64,000 nt of DNA from Albugo candida (GCA_905220665.1 CAJNAR010000017.1:62001-126000); one strand, 5' to 3'; positions 1 to 12,828 are shown, counted from the first letter of the stretch. Notes: generated from the letters alone by a model not told the origin. Translations and numbers: made by a program.

Positions 1-3000
1 TCTTCAATTGGCCGAAGATCTCTTCCACCACGTCCAACTGTTCGTCGGTTATTAAAATGGAATCTGTGTACATTAGTCTGTCCAAAGTTTTCCAATAATG
101 AAGTGTCACGTTCAGTTGCTCGTGAGGTCGGCAGCCTCGTCATTGCGCTCAAAGTACTGGATGAAAGGGCTTCGTTTTCGTCCGCTCGAGTGGGCATGAT
201 AGCACACGGAAAGTCTTCTTCATCCGTGTCTTCAGAGTCGACCCGGGATACACCGCATTTCAATTCTGATTCCTGAGCCTGTTTGATTCGTTCTTTTCTT
301 TGTTCTTCGTAAGTTGTTGTCAAAACTCCACACGGTAAAAGATAAGGAGGCTGATGGGCGTACTCTATCCGATAAATGTCAACAAGAGGACCTGCTTCCA
401 TCAAAGTGGGACTGATTTGTGTTTCTCGGTCAATAACATTCATAAATCGATCCGTTTCCAAAGTCGCGTAATCGCTTTTGAAATATTGTTCCACAGGAGC
501 CACCGCATAAGAGTCACCACTACCAAGCCCGAAAATCAGCAAACGACCAAGACGATCCGTAAAGCAGAATCCACTTCCATCAGGTATGAATCCGCCGTCC
601 AACAAAGGGATGCAGTCCTCGTTCATAGACGAATTTGTATATCGTTTGAGCAGCCGACCAGAAGAGATATCCCATAGACAGATACGGCCATCATACCCAG
701 CAGTAACAGCTAATCGCCAGTCATGAGGATGCACATCCAGCGCAAAGACAGCGTTTACGTGACCATGTTGTCGAGCCGAATCCATCGCAGCAAGCGTGTG
801 CACCTCAGTTCCTTTATTTGGGTCCCAAATTCTGATCCGCTGTTTCCAGTCTGCAGTCTCTTGATGCGTTTCAGGCTTGATGCTGTGTAATGTGATCAAG
901 CGTTTATCGTCCTTTGTCCAGCAAAGTGTATCAACCGCTGGCGTTTTCGACCTACGGCATCGACCGGAACCATCTTGCGCTTTGTATGGCTCGTGGGTGA
1001 AAAGGACTTTGTGCGTCAGATTTGAATGTATGTTATCCGGATTGTGAAACTGGTTTGGATCATACAGCCAGATCCTTGCTGTGCCATCTTTGATAGAAGC
1101 TGTTGCTATCTGAGTCCCGTCATTGCTGAACAAAATGTTTGTAATCGGACCCGTGTGACCTCGCATGTAAGCTACCGGTTCTCCGTTTGGTAATTTTGGA
1201 ACAAGATTCCCATTGATAGACCACACACTTTCACGTAATCTTTCGGGCGGTTGCAGCTGTGTCCTTGAGTTCCTTGCATCAACAGCGGAATTGGAAGGCG
1301 TAGATGTATCAAAGGCAGGTAAGATTGCTCGTCTCATAGTGATGGACTCGAATTCCGTGGAAAGAGCAGGGGTTTCGTGACGATCAGAGCCATCGTTAAT
1401 CTCTTCACTTGGGGCAAGATTTGATTGAGATGAACCAGCTTCGTCAGGTACAGGTTGTCCATGAGCATTCTCAAAACCCTGCATGGCCTCGTTTTGAATG
1501 GGAATGCTCACATTTGGATCGGATAATACTGACACATCCCAAACTCGAGCGATGCCGTCCTGTCCGCCCGTGATGATATATTTACCGCAGCGGCTACGCA
1601 TCGAAAGAATGAGAATGATCCTATTAGAGATGCGTATTCGCTTCCACACACCTGAACGCTAGACAAAGCACTTTGTTTGAACGAGTGGAATGGTGATTGT
1701 AGTGACTCAGTGAATATATCGGACGGAGGCTGAGACAAAAAGCGTTCATGCTTATAAGTCGTTGTGCGATCTGCTGTCTGGTCTCATACTGTCCTGCCTG
1801 CTTCGTAGGCAAATCAGGAAGTTTATAGCAAAAACATCGGCCGTCATCTGACGCGCTGAGGACAACATTCTGCCTGGGATGGAATCGAACACAATTCACA
1901 ACACTAGAATGACCAATTAGCACAGCAACGGGTGCACCAGAGCCAAGTTCCCAAATCCGAATGGTCTTGTCATCTGATGAGGACGCTAACAATGTATCAG
2001 AGGAATTCACTGCAAGATCAGTGACGTTCCCATTGTGACCACGAAGAGTATACCGCAAGTACCCAGTTTGCAAACACCATATCTTGATCAATCTATGCAG
2101 TACATTGAGCGACTCGATGCAATTGTGTCAGGGCTTCTTCTTACCTGTCATCAGCGCCCGTGATTGCAAATTTGCCAGCATTATCATACGTCAAGCAATA
2201 AGCGGGAATTTGAAGATGGCCATTGACAACTTTAAGTCGGCGAAAACGGCTGTAGAGATGTGGTGAAAGCGCTGAGTCCATATTATTTTGGACCTTTTGC
2301 TTGCTTCCTATCTCACGACGACAGAGACGATGTATCTGGTTATGACCGGATCGCGTATGGCTTCGGAGAAGTCGATTACGATATATAAGTTGTTCAAGTT
2401 CTCGAAACTCATTGGCCAGATTCTGCTCAGATTGACGTAGATGCAAAAGCTGCTTCATAGCCCGCACATCAGCTGCCAATTTGGTCGCTGTTGACTCTTT
2501 CTGCTCCGCTTGCTGGCCGTTCAGCGCTGTTTGTAGCTCTATAGAAAGGTCTTCAGCCGTAACTGCATTTTTGAACTGCTGCATTCCCTCAAATCGATCC
2601 AATAAACGCTGTACCAAAAGAATGGATCGACGTAACTTTCTGCCTCTAAAGTTCGTCTCTACGAGCTTTTTTGCGACTCTTTTTCGCTCCTGTACGCTAA
2701 GCGTACTTCCAGCAGCAGGTCTAATTGGATTCATCAAAAGAGATCGAGGCTTCATATTGATGTCGCCTTCCTTATCTATGCCAGTATCCTCCTTCCGCGC
2801 AAGCGATAATAGCTGCACCAAATGTGTCGAAGGTAAATTTTGATGACGCAAATGATAGTCCTCATACGTCGCCCGTACACGATCTCCTTTCCACGTCAAT
2901 CTATCCTTCAGTAAATGATGTTCTTCCAGCTCTTGGATGAGTGCATTGGCAGCTTTTTCACAAGGAGTCTCATGCTTCAAGAAGTTTGCGAGCAGGAAGA

Positions 3001-3288
3001 GAAGCTCTATTCGGTGAAAAAGAGTATGAGAAATGTACATAGAGCTCTTGTCTGCTTCAAACTACCTGATCGGTCTACTTGATCCATATATGACTTGCCA
3101 TCTGCTGTTGCCCGAGCTAGAGAGAGATCTGTTGTAGCTCCTTGGAAATCTCTAGCTGCGGTGTTGCTACATTGATTGAGAGTGCTTGATAATGAAAGGT
3201 TTTCGTCGGTTTCTGCATGATCGTCTTGATCCATTCGACAGGAATCAATCTGTTCTTGAGCTGCCTGCGCAACCTCGGAATCATTCAT
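1..3288 (-). CDS. BRWD/PHIP-like WD40 repeat protein (partial, 3' end off window)
   Basis: This looks like a bromodomain and WD-repeat protein of the BRWD1/BRWD3/PHIP family, chromatin-associated proteins that act as histone readers or CUL4 adaptors. The N-terminus has the family's LisH-like segment (PCEKAANALIQELEEHHLL) and a coiled region. WD40 blades follow, with motifs such as TGGQDGIARVWD, LRGHNGNVTDLAVNSSDTLL and VTAGYDGRICLWD, then the post-propeller HLLIFGFG-like stretch (RLLIFGLGSGDSY). I read four exons by following the protein: 3288-3066, 3006-2145, 2092-1652 and 1593 to the window edge, with introns of 59, 52 and 58 nt. The frame stays open through base 1, so the C-terminus, where bromodomains would be expected, is not visible. 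The ATG at 3288 is 71 bp from the divergent FEX-like start, so a shared bidirectional promoter is likely. The family call is confident; presence of bromodomains is only inferred. Confidence 0.85.
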
Positions 3289-3359
3289 CTTCTTTTGAAA
3301 ACAAAACGGACATAGACCGAACTTAAGAAAAAGAGACCGAACTTATCGATGCTACCAAA

Positions 3360-4661
3360 ATGTTGCGTCCCGCTCCTCGACGCGGCAATGAGCCCGTCAC
3401 CTGCAGCGAGCCAGAAGCTTATATGAACGCTAGTGTGTCAACAAAGGGAGCACAATCCACCGGTGAACTGGATGTTGAGGATAGGAGTATCTCAGTAACG
3501 ATGCTGGATACACATACTGATGAATTGATAAAATCTTTGGAGTCAGATTGGATTCATAATCCATCCAGATTTTTATGGCTGTTGCTATTTTCAGCGATCG
3601 CGGAATGTGTCACGACATGCTATACCCCAGAAATTCGGATATTTTCCATAAACGTCAGTGCAACTGCTTTAAATGTAGTGGGATGCTTTCTCGATGGAAT
3701 GTTCCACAGTTTGGAAAATTCTGCCAGAGAGATGAGTTGCTCCGTCACAAGAGAATTCCGTTCAGCCTATTTGGGGTACGACTTCTATCCTTACATTTTT
3801 AAATTTCTCTGACGCGCTTTAATGGAAAAGAGTACTCACTTCTTATTCTTTCATGGTCGACCATGCAAGGGATCTAAGTGAGAAGACATTCTACTACGGA
3901 TATTTCTATATTCTGCTATCACTGATAGGAGGCTGTTTGAGTTTTTCATGTGGTCGACTGCTGACTCGAAGCTTTCTCAAACTCCCTATCGCTCCAAAAG
4001 CATATAATGCAATTTCTCCAATTCTGCAGCCCAACTACGTCCCTATCGCAATTGTTTTCATCTGTCTCACCATCCTTCGAGCAACATTTGGACCAGAAGG
4101 ATTTGTTCGGTATTTTTGACAAGATACACGTACTGTGTGACTCAGATGTTGATACCTCACTTCACTATATGTAGCGATCCAAAGGACACACAGTTTATCG
4201 GAACTTTCAAGGTTCATGATGGTCAGGAATTGATATTAGGAATATTTATGTCATGTAGTGCAATTTTATGGTCTGAGCACATATACGACCGATTACAAGG
4301 AACACGCTTTCTTTCAGTCGATTGGAGCTCTCTTAGCTGCAATGCTTTATCCTGCTTTTTATTGTATGGTACTTATACCGCAAAGATCTATTTCCCAGAC
4401 CTTATTGAGCACAATCTCTTGATGCTGAAGTTTGTATCGTCATTCTGTGGCTCTCTCTCGTGTTTATCGGCGTGTATCACTCATATGAGCGTACGTGGCC
4501 TCTATCCGATCTCTGAAATTGTGAATACTCACCGCGATCGCTTAGCAGGTGTTGTGGATGGACGGAAAGTATTTGACCGCTGTGCAGAATTTTGTGTCAC
4601 AGACATGCGTAGCCTTTGCGTTCATCAACCTACTCTTAAGCCCCAATTAGGAAAGTGCTGA
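3360..4661 (+). CDS. FEX/CrcB-like fluoride exporter, duplicated-domain form
   Basis: Probable eukaryotic fluoride export protein (FEX), a plasma-membrane fluoride channel made of two CrcB-like halves. Exons 3360-3775, 3831-4109 and 4175-4661 give 393 residues; both introns (55 and 65 nt) keep the frame. Each half carries a polytopic hydrophobic pattern with an N-x3-G-C-F-like segment (ATALNVVGCFLDG in half one, SCNALSCFLLYG in half two). Each is followed by a serine/threonine-rich helix break (LGVLTSYSFM; SSFCGSLSCLSACITH). The second matches the CrcB signature G-F-C-G-[ST]-[LT]-[ST]-T. The segment LSFSCGRLLT resembles the S-x-GR-x-L that closes half one in yeast Fex1. The family assignment rests on these motifs and the two-fold repeat, not on an alignment. 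An unrelated multi-pass protein remains possible. Confidence 0.68.
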
Positions 4662-4761
4662 CGTATTGGAAGCGAGAGAACATACAACAGAAATAGATTG
4701 AAGCAAATGAGCAATTATTTATTCCTTGCACAGGCTTTTTTTTTGACGAAATCTCACCTCT

Positions 4762-5667
4762 TCACGCCTTTTCAGTGCTTGGTTCATCGGAGGCTTGCGT
4801 GTTCTCATCTTGCTGCCCCTCCTGAGCTTCTACTTCGCTTTCATGATGTTTTGGAGTCATATCACTTGATGAAGAAACAGATTTGCTGTGATGTCGATGT
4901 CGCTTACGTTTTTTGTCTTTCTTTCTTTTCTTCACACTCGCACTGCGGCTTGTGCTCTTCTTGCTTCGCTTTCTCTCTCGACTTGGGTGCCTTTTTTTTG
5001 AGTCGCTCAAACTTGGGCTTCTACTGCGACTTCGACTTGCGCTTCGACTTGAGCTTGGACTGCGGCTACGACTAGCACTTATTGATCCATTACTACGACT
5101 TTGGCTTCGACTTTGACTGCGACTGCGACTTCTTCCCGGGCTTTGACTGCGTTTCCCACGCAGCTGTCTCACACGAACATATGCACGATCAAATCGATTG
5201 CGGAATTTGGTATCATCTAATCGCTTGATTGCATATTTCATGTCATCATAATGTTTAAAATCGACGATTCCATCGCCACGTTTATCGATTTTAGCGAATG
5301 TGACTTCACCCGCTTTTCGCATAAAATCTTTCAAATCTTGCCAAGAAACACGCGATGGCAAATTCGTCACTTTGACTGTATTCGACCCGTTATTGCGCGA
5401 GCCACGAACATGTTTTTCTTTCTCGGTGTTTTTAGGATTCGCACGTTCAACGCGCAAGCGCTGGCCTTCATACTTGTAGCCATCTCGTGCTTCGATTGCA
5501 TCTTCCGCATCACGAGCGTCTTCAAAGTCAATAAACGCATATGCTGGTGGTCGTAATGGAAGCTTAAGATCAATGTCCTGTATTTTTCCATGTTTGTAAA
5601 ACAGATCTTCTACTTCGCGAGTGCGAATGCTCATAGGGAGATTTCCAACATAGATTCGTTTTGACAT
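4762..5667 (-). CDS. SRSF1-type serine/arginine-rich splicing factor
   Basis: Intact single-exon gene for a 301-residue SR protein that binds exonic RNA and recruits the spliceosome in the nucleus. Residues 1-75 form a canonical RRM with RNP2 IYVGNL and RNP1-like AYAFIDF. Residues about 97-170 form the pseudo-RRM typical of SRSF1/SRSF9, recognised by SWQDLKDFM. From about 173 the chain is an RS domain with many RS/SR dipeptides, then a lysine/arginine/histidine block ([15 protein letters not shown]) and an acidic tail. The repetitive RS codons make long open frames on the opposite strand around 4700-5116; these are shadows. The ATG at 5667 is the only sensible start because RNP2 begins at residue 5. 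It lies tail to tail with the FEX-like gene, 100 bp apart. Confidence 0.93.
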   Translation of the reverse strand: MSKRIYVGNLPMSIRTREVEDLFYKHGKIQDIDLKLPLRPPAYAFIDFEDARDAEDAIEARDGYKYEGQRLRVERANPKNTEKEKHVRGSRNNGSNTVKVTNLPSRVSWQDLKDFMRKAGEVTFAKIDKRGDGIVDFKHYDDMKYAIKRLDDTKFRNRFDRAYVRVRQLRGKRSQSPGRSRSRSQSRSQSRSNGSISASRSRSPSSSRSASRSRSRSPSLSDSKKRHPSRERKRSKKSTSRSASVKKRKKDKKRKRHRHHSKSVSSSSDMTPKHHESEVEAQEGQQDENTQASDEPSTEKA

Positions 5668-6517
5668 TGTGTAAATTTTGCTGTGAGGCTCTCACCAAAG
5701 ACTTGACAGATAACGATATATAGCTGTTGTATTGTGTTATATCGTATATTTGTATACAAATTGAATGGATGACATGAATCACGTCATTTAAAAGCGGATT
5801 ACTGCTGGTCCTTGTGGATTGAGTTCATTACAATGGTACATGCAACTGTGATACATCATCGGCATTCTATTCTAAACTATAATGCAACAAACTGATTCTA
5901 TCAATTCTGGCAAACTGCTGGTAACAAGCAGTCTTATAGCACTGACGGTGAACATTTGACATACGGATATCCTCCAAAATAGTCGACTTATATGATGTCA
6001 AGAGGTTTTGCATCGAAGACTTTACTTCCTATTATTTAGATTGTGTCCTACTAATCAACACTCAAGCCTGAATCGTCAATCAGACTCTACCGACGACGTA
6101 CAACGATACAGAAAGAATCGTCTGAAATGAGCAAAGCATCGGACGTATTAGTAAATCTGGTGTTTAAAGTCTATGCACACAACGGACCCTCTATATGGTA
6201 AAATATATAGGCGATTGTTACGGGCAAGTGGAATTGTGTCTCACATCACTCGCTTTGGACGATTGCATCGACGACAGCACAAGTGACGTTAAATTTGAAG
6301 AAATGTGTCATGACCACAGACTGTCACAAACTTCAAAATAGACTCAGTTTCAGTCTTGAGCGCTACTTTACTGATTACGACTATCCGTATACCTTTCAAT
6401 CACGTCTGCAGATCTCATTAGTGATTTCATTGAGACCCTCAGATACTTTCATTCATATTTTGGCTTCTCGTCGAAACTTTCTCGTGGACCATTTGTGCCT
6501 AATCGGTTGATTGGATG
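5668..6517. other. intergenic, no convincing gene
   Basis: About 850 bp separate the 5' end of the SR gene from the 3' end of the INTS6-like gene. Short plus-strand frames exist (ATGs near 6127, 6196 and 6283), but none shows a recognisable domain, a signal peptide or a good splice chain. I treat this stretch as the SR gene promoter plus the INTS6 downstream flank. Confidence 0.5.
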
Positions 6518-9364
6518 CTATCGATTTTCTTCATCAAAGCAATTTTTTTGTACGCCTTTGTGTATGATATTGCTTGCTGGATATATGCGCGAGTAGAGAA
6601 CTGGCCACCTTTCATGGAGCGTAATGCGTTCAATATAAAGTCTTCTTCCTACATTCAACAGATTTCTTAGACCTCCAGATGTGATAATTGAGCCGCATTC
6701 TACCTGCTGGGATATGCTTCGCGCCCGCAATAATCGAAGGACAGCATTCCATGTTTCCCAATTCTCTACCAGAATGTGATAAATTTGCTGGGACAAACTT
6801 GGATTGATCAGAGCATGGCTCATTTCGTCGCTTGATGGCGATATACCCAGTGAAAGCGCTATATCGGTCTTCACATTATCCAGCGCTTTACTTGAATACA
6901 TCATCGTATTGTCCGCGTCGCGATGTCCAGGTGATGGAGAGCTTTCAAATGTGGAAGGTGTGTAACCAGGTGACCCGGTTGGGGAGCCTGGTGACATGGA
7001 GCGTGATGGGGAGTCCGACTGACGATGCGTTCGCCTTGCATGCATTCTGTTCATATGACTGAATCGTTTCCGAGTCCGGTGTCGTTTAGAGGGCTGCCCC
7101 TTCAACGTTGCTGCTTCATCTGCTGCTTCACCTTGATAAATATTGTTTACTTGTTGTTGCTATAAGAGTGTGAAGAATGATTGTTCCCAGGAAGCAGCTT
7201 AAAGTAGAGTTTACCTTTAAAGTATTTTTCTTGTAAGGATTCCCAAGATTGAAGCATAATTGCCTCCTTCGTAGTCCAGTTGGAGTGTCTTCGTCAATTT
7301 CTGGTTCTCCAAGCGGATTTCTTAGAGCTTCTTTGTTGATCAGACGTGATTCGTAGTCACTCATTACATCGATCGGCTGTGAATGTTTGTTATCATCCTG
7401 GAAAGCCAGAGAGTGAGGAAATCGTTTCATTGAACTGGTATTTGTGCTCGAAAGTTGCGAGCAAAATAATTGCGACTGTGACAAGTGAGTCGTTTTGACT
7501 TTTGATGCATGCTGATAGTAATGTGTTTTTGCGTGTATAGTTATCAATTCGTCAACAGACTTCATTCCAATTGTGTCAATCAATGTTCCAGTTCTACTTG
7601 AGCTCTGAGCAGCGCCGAGTGACTTAGTAGGGGACCCATCTGCTTTGGAATCATTGTACGAGTCATGTTGCACTGGCGTCCTTGCTGAGAGTGCATTAAT
7701 TTTGTTGTTTTTTTCGTTTTCTAGAATTGACTGCTCTCTTGCACAATTCAAGTAGGCTGAGATCTATAAAAGAAGCTCTATTAACCCGAAAGCAAGTGTG
7801 GTAAGGCACGTACCTGATAGTTGCGACCGAAATCTTGTACATCAGCTACCATGTCTTGGAGATTATACTTGCTCAGTGCTTTTCTCAAAGCCGTATGATA
7901 ATAAATCGGGCATCCATTGACGTACGAGGAAAAGTTCTCACGCCATGTTGAAGGCATGCCTTTCCATTGGAATTGCCAGGATCCATCCGAAGAAGTGATA
8001 TTCTGTCCACTTGTTTGATAGACGCGGGCGATGTCAACCAACAACGTGAAGAGCGCCGGATAATTGTAAGGCAAAAGAACTAAGAAAACGGATGCTGCAT
8101 TTCCCGAAAATACAGTTCGTATGAATCCAATTGGATCTCCTAATGTGTAAACATGAGGTATGCAATGCGAAATCAAAGCGAGCACGACGTACCCAGACTA
8201 TCATCTCCTCGACTGCCTTCCACATACACCATCCAGTGCTGTCCTCGTGGAGGAGAAACATCAATAGGTGACTCGAAAGAGTAACTATCGGCTGGGAATC
8301 GAAGAGTATCGAGCAACATGTGGCTTGTGGCCGCCTCGATTGCAGTTTCGATAGTACGAGCATATGTCAGTGTGGGATGTGCATCACGCGGTTGTAATGT
8401 CGCCGTACTGCGGTCAACCCAAAAAGATTCGGGAATGGGCCAATTGTAGTCTTTCCCGTTCGGAATGGGACAAATAACTGTTCGAGTATAGACACTTGCT
8501 TCGTTTTCTACTGGTTCAGTCTTGAGATTTATTACAGCTCCGTTTTTTAGCTTCAGCATAATCTGGTCAACGCTATGGGTACACACTCTTGTAAAAGAAA
8601 TTCTGTTAGCGAATACCTTCAAACCTTTGCTCCACTGCATGCTTTGAAGTCGGGGCGTACAGCGTTCCCCCCGTTGCCTCTGCTAAGGCCATCAACTGTG
8701 TCAGACACGTGGACTGCGATTTCCCGTGTGAATTGGAAGCTGAAAGCTTCAATGCAATAGTGTAAAACCTCTACCGTACACCAGTATTGATACGAATTCC
8801 GCAAGTATAGAGAAGTCTTACCTGATCCCAGCGATATGGCTCTTTAGTGAGATCCGCAGCGACTGCGTGAGATGATGGAATGAAAAGCGAATCTTGAGGC
8901 AAGCCCTCCGAAGTGGTAAAGCCTTTAGCATCTGTTAGAAGAATACAAACCGAAACATTCGTGTTCCACGGAGTGCGACCGAGTCCATAATTGTCCCAAT
9001 TATATTGAAGCCGAACTTGATTCATTAGCTTAAATGCTTGTTTCAGCGCCATTCCCAGGTCGCTGACATCCGTTGCTTGCAGATTCTTGAGCTCTTGAAT
9101 GAAAAAGTCTTTGTTTGTCGACTGGTCCCATCCCACACGTACACGGCCTTTATACGAAGCGGCATTATCTAGCTGGGTATTGGCTTTTCGATTATCGATC
9201 CCGCAACAGACTAGCATGAAATGATGCTGGTAGCGACGAACAGGATCGCGAAGGCGTTTGAAGAATCTCTCTACAGCTGATTTTGCGTAATCTAGCAATG
9301 TCATCCCATTGCTTGTCGTCTGGTTCATCGACGCACTCGTATCGATCACGAAAGTCACCAGCAT
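6518..9364 (-). CDS. INTS6: Integrator complex subunit 6 (INTS6/DICE1-like)
   Basis: Encodes a von Willebrand A domain protein of the Integrator complex, which processes snRNA 3' ends and attenuates Pol II transcription. The N-terminus has the VWA MIDAS motif DTSASMNQ. The INTS6-typical strings NELKNLQA (here QELKNLQATDVSDLG), DNYGLGRTPWN and LTKEPYRWDQ follow. Downstream exons carry WPIPESFWVD and VLLPYNYPALFTLL, matching WPVPESFWPD and VMPYNYPVLLPLL of metazoan INTS6. About six exons follow the protein, with junctions near 8820/8766, 8622/8575, 8188/8137, 7814/7764 and 7216/7158 and introns of roughly 45-60 nt. The C-terminal half has a serine/proline-rich linker and then a 100-residue conserved-looking tail (SQQIYHILVENWETWNAVLR) ending at the stop at 6518. 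Start at 9364 chosen because the VWA begins immediately. Boundaries are approximate to a few bases. Confidence 0.88.
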
Positions 9365-10123
9365 GATTATATATGCTTACATTCGAGCAACATGTATGAG
9401 ATGATATGGATCGGATCTCTTTCGACTACAAATTAGATGTTCGTTAAAGTGCTACCTCCTGATGTTATTTTCATTGTTCCTGGTCACTTAAATTGGCGTC
9501 GGGAACTTCGAATCATTGAGAACATGCTGATATTAATGAGGTTACAAAAAGAAATTCTGCTACAAGTAAAAGCTTGTATCTCTTTGATGTTACGTAATAA
9601 TGTCCGTTGACGAGCTACATGATGATTTGAGTGGCGCGACCTATTTACTTTTTCTCGGCATGAATGTTTGTCTTTCACGTTTGCATACATCGCTCGCGTT
9701 TGATAGCCACACGGAATCACGCAGACGCACTTAACTTCGTTCTAAATAGCTCAATAGAATCGTTACACATATTACGGAGACGCCTTGATTATAAGTGCGT
9801 CATAGTGGTCTGTATAAATTTAGATGCCATCCAATACAATAAGGTATACCATCCAGACTAGAATTTAGATACAAAGGATCTCTACGTCACTCCCAATCAA
9901 TGCCGTCACCGGCTTCTTTATTTTCAATTTCAAAGTCTCATATCACATAACGATATCGCGTTCTCAATCACGGTTTCGTGCTATCTAAACATTATAACAA
10001 TGGCAATGACCGGTGAAAAGGAAGTAATTTATGATGCGAACCTAAGCATAAATCCGGCTATCACGTCCATTTTGGCGCGAAATTTACCCAAGTGCGCATT
10101 CATCCTTGCTGGTCACTACGAAA
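9365..10123. other. intergenic region between divergent INTS6 and RAD51
   Basis: About 760 bp with no supported gene. The plus-strand frame at 9664 and the minus-strand frame at 9484-9720 look like chance openings. The right end is the RAD51 promoter and contains an E2F-type site. A weak match to the oomycete initiator (GCGCATTCATCC against GCTCATTYYNCA) lies near 10094, 30 bp before the RAD51 ATG. Confidence 0.5.
10071..10082. promoter_or_regulatory. E2F/DP binding site upstream of RAD51
   Basis: The 12-mer TTTGGCGCGAAA satisfies the E2F consensus TTTSSCGC on both strands (TTTGGCGC and, reversed, TTTCGCGC). It ends 41 bp before the RAD51 ATG at 10124. E2F control of RAD51 in S phase is established in animals and plants; here it is inferred from site sequence and position only. 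Confidence 0.5.
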
Positions 10124-11548
10124 ATGCTAAATCAAGCTGAGAGATCGGACGAAGTTCAAAGCTTTGAAGATGTGCAACGGGAAATGGTATCTCCTATATA
10201 AAATGAATTCAATAAGAGCCTTATATCAACGCTACGGTAGGCTGGACCGAGACTTATCAACTGCCTGGAACAAGCTGGCATCAACGCCACTGATGTAAAT
10301 AAATTAAAGGAAGCAGGGATGCATACTGTTGATGCGGTAATCGTGAATGAAGAGTGCTACCAAAACTCCGTGATACATCTCCATACTTTCCATAGGTTGC
10401 AATGGCGACAAAGAAGCAGCTCATAAATATCAAGGGTATCAGTGAAGCCAAAGCTGACAAGATGATCAAAGCGTCCAGAGAGATGGTGAATATTGGCTTT
10501 ACCACGGTAGGAGATGCAATTACTGACACCTCAGTCAATTGAATGAAAGAGGTCCCATCAGTAGGCAGCGGATGTCTTGATGTCCCGTAAAGATCTTATC
10601 ACCTTATCAACTGGTTCGACCTCTCTTGACGAGTTACTCAAAGGTATTTCATCGCTAATAATTTGCATAGTATGTTATCAAAATATCGGGCTGCTCGTCA
10701 GGTGGCTTCGAGACTGGTTCTATCACAGAGCTTTTCGGCGAGTTTCGAACAGGGAAAACACAATTATGCCACCAGCTCTGTGTCACATGTCAGCTACCGG
10801 TCGATCGAGGAGGAGGGGAAGGAAAGGCTCTTTTCATAGACACAGAGGGAACTTTCCGTCCACAACGTTTGGTGGCCATTGCTGAACGTTACGGATTGGA
10901 TGGTAAGCTCAGCTCTAAAGTTGTCACTTCGATAGCGCGGGTGTTGACGAGTTAACTAGGTGATAGCGTTCTAGACAATGTCGCATTTGCACGAGCTTAC
11001 AATTCAGAACACCAGATGCAGCTGCTGATCCAAGCATCAGCAATGATGGCAGAATCTCGATATGCTCTAGTCATAGTGGATAGTGCAACAGCTTTGTTTA
11101 GAACAGACTTTTCGGGCAGAGGAGAATTGGCAGCACGTCAACAAGAACTCGCCAAGTAAGCGATTCGGACACCAATTGGTATATCTTATGGCTCCTCTCA
11201 TCGTTTTGATAGGTTTCTTAGAGCACTTACGAAGATGGCAGACGAATTTGGTGTTGCGGTTGTAATCACAAATCAGGTCCGTCGTTTCGCAAGTATGAAT
11301 ACTGATCATATCAGTCAATGTGCCTCATTCCTTAGATGACAGCGAATCCTGATTCCGGGATGTTTGCTAAAGATCCATTACAACCAATCGGAGGAAATAT
11401 AATGGCACATGCTTCTTGTACCAGATTACGACTTAGAAAAGCCCGCGGTGAAAATCGGGTTATGAAAGTTGTAGACTCACCAATCCTTCCGGAAGCCGAA
11501 GCTATTTACGCAATAACAGAGCAAGGAATCACGGATGAAGTGAATTGA
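10124..11548 (+). CDS. RAD51: RAD51 recombinase
   Basis: Eukaryotic RecA-family strand-exchange protein that forms filaments on single-stranded DNA during homologous recombination. Eight exons can be placed exactly: 10124-10186, 10241-10336, 10396-10506, 10565-10643, 10702-10902, 10960-11155, 11213-11276 and 11336-11548. They give 340 residues, the usual RAD51 length. The N-terminal helix-hairpin domain carries [14 protein letters not shown]. Walker A reads GEFRTGKTQ, Walker B is LVIVD, and [36 protein letters not shown] and LPEAEA are all present. Features such as [18 protein letters not shown] and [13 protein letters not shown] favour RAD51 over the meiotic paralogue DMC1. All seven introns are 54-60 nt GT-AG. 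An E2F-like site lies just upstream. Confidence 0.96.
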
Positions 11549-11654
11549 ACAGAATCGATCCGAATACATTTTATTACTTGTATATGCATTGGTAGCACTC
11601 TTCAATCTTCATGCAAGCTTAACCACAATACCTCAATGCCAGTAGTACTTTACG

Positions 11655-12828
11655 TCACATTCCAGGAAAGTCTAGCACCTTCGCAATGGATGCTAGACTT
11701 ATTCGTCCATGCTGCGAAATCAGCGTCACAATTTGATCGATTTCCACTTCCGACAAATATATATATCTGTCTCGCTGTTTTGTGATCGGGATGATGGCAT
11801 TTGTCTCCTGCAGCTCTGTAATGGACGACTGCACGTCCAAAATGCTCAGTTCGAGTGCCATTGAAATTTGATCGACATGTATAGTTTTGTGCAGCTATAC
11901 AATTCGATTAAGATATTGACGCCATGACTTTATGATAGAAATTACCTTAACAAACTCTTCTACAGCATCGAGTGATTCTTTGGATTTCTCTGTACGTTCG
12001 GCTACAGTCGTCTTTTTCGTTGAGTACATATTGTTCCAGCTGTCGACTTGATCCTTTTGCTTTTCGAATTCACGTTTCTTTGATTCTTCCTTCAAATCCT
12101 GTATTAATAAGAGACATAATCTTTATAAGCTCTTCATATGCTCTTGGATGAATTTGTACACACAAATTCTTTCTCGAGCTTCGCTTCGAACGCTCTACGT
12201 TTGCGATAAGCCTAGGATAGTTTTAGCCTTCAGGTTGCCCCCAGTGAGTATATATTGACTCACTTCTTCTTTTATTTCGTCCCGCCGTCGTAGTTCTTCT
12301 CTCCGAGCCATTTCTTGCTACCACGTTGTAGCGTTAGAATAGAACAATACGGTGAAAAGTAGCAAATACTGACCTGATGCAATTCTTCTCGTTCACGACG
12401 CTTTGTCTCCCTTCTGATGTTCCTGAGTCTAAGCTCCGGGCTGCGTGAACAAGCTTCTTGAAATGCCTCCTCATACTCGCATTTTCATTACATACACTAC
12501 GTCAGCTTCTTCATCGTTGTTTTGGTCTTGTTCAATTTGACCGTATTCCTTTTCTTCTTCAATTTCAACAACATCGTCAGCTTCTTGTTTCTTTCGATAG
12601 TTTTTTCGCTTCCGAAGTTTCTCCATCCGCTTTTGCTTCCATAGTTCTACTTTTTCATCCGTAGTAGTGATCTGCGCGAGTCTTTAGATGAGCGTGTGGA
12701 AATTATAGACTGCATAACACATCTACCGATTTATCTTCTTTGTGGAAGTATCCTGCTGTAAACAGAATAATCAGTGTCGTGAGTATCAATCCCGTGCCGG
12801 CAATTATTAAGAAAATAGCGTCCTGCAT
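11655..12828 (-). CDS. DDRGK1: DDRGK1/UFBP1-like ER membrane protein of the UFM1 pathway
   Basis: Likely homologue of DDRGK1 (UFBP1), the ER-anchored adaptor of the UFL1 UFMylation ligase. The start at 12828 gives an immediate signal anchor (LIIAGTGLILTTLIILF), then a long charged coiled coil rich in E, K and R spread over several small exons. The C-terminal PCI/winged-helix part contains AVEEFVK, IHVDQISMALELSILDVQ and YIYLSEVEIDQIV, resembling EFIDYVKKSK...FIYITPEELAAVANFI in animal DDRGK1. The eponymous DDRGK is here KQRDR, so the name motif is not kept. Introns fall near 12720-12670, 12500-12470 (only 31 nt), 12372-12318, 12264-12213, 12165-12100 and 11944-11897. The exon chain keeps frame throughout. 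Confidence 0.75.

Noticed and set aside
354..677. Plus-strand ORF of 107 codons
   Set aside because: Antisense to well-supported WD40 blades of the BRWD-like gene and lacks any domain.
4698..5116. Leucine/serine-rich plus-strand ORFs with signal-peptide look
   Set aside because: They are the reverse reading of the RS domain repeats of the SR protein.
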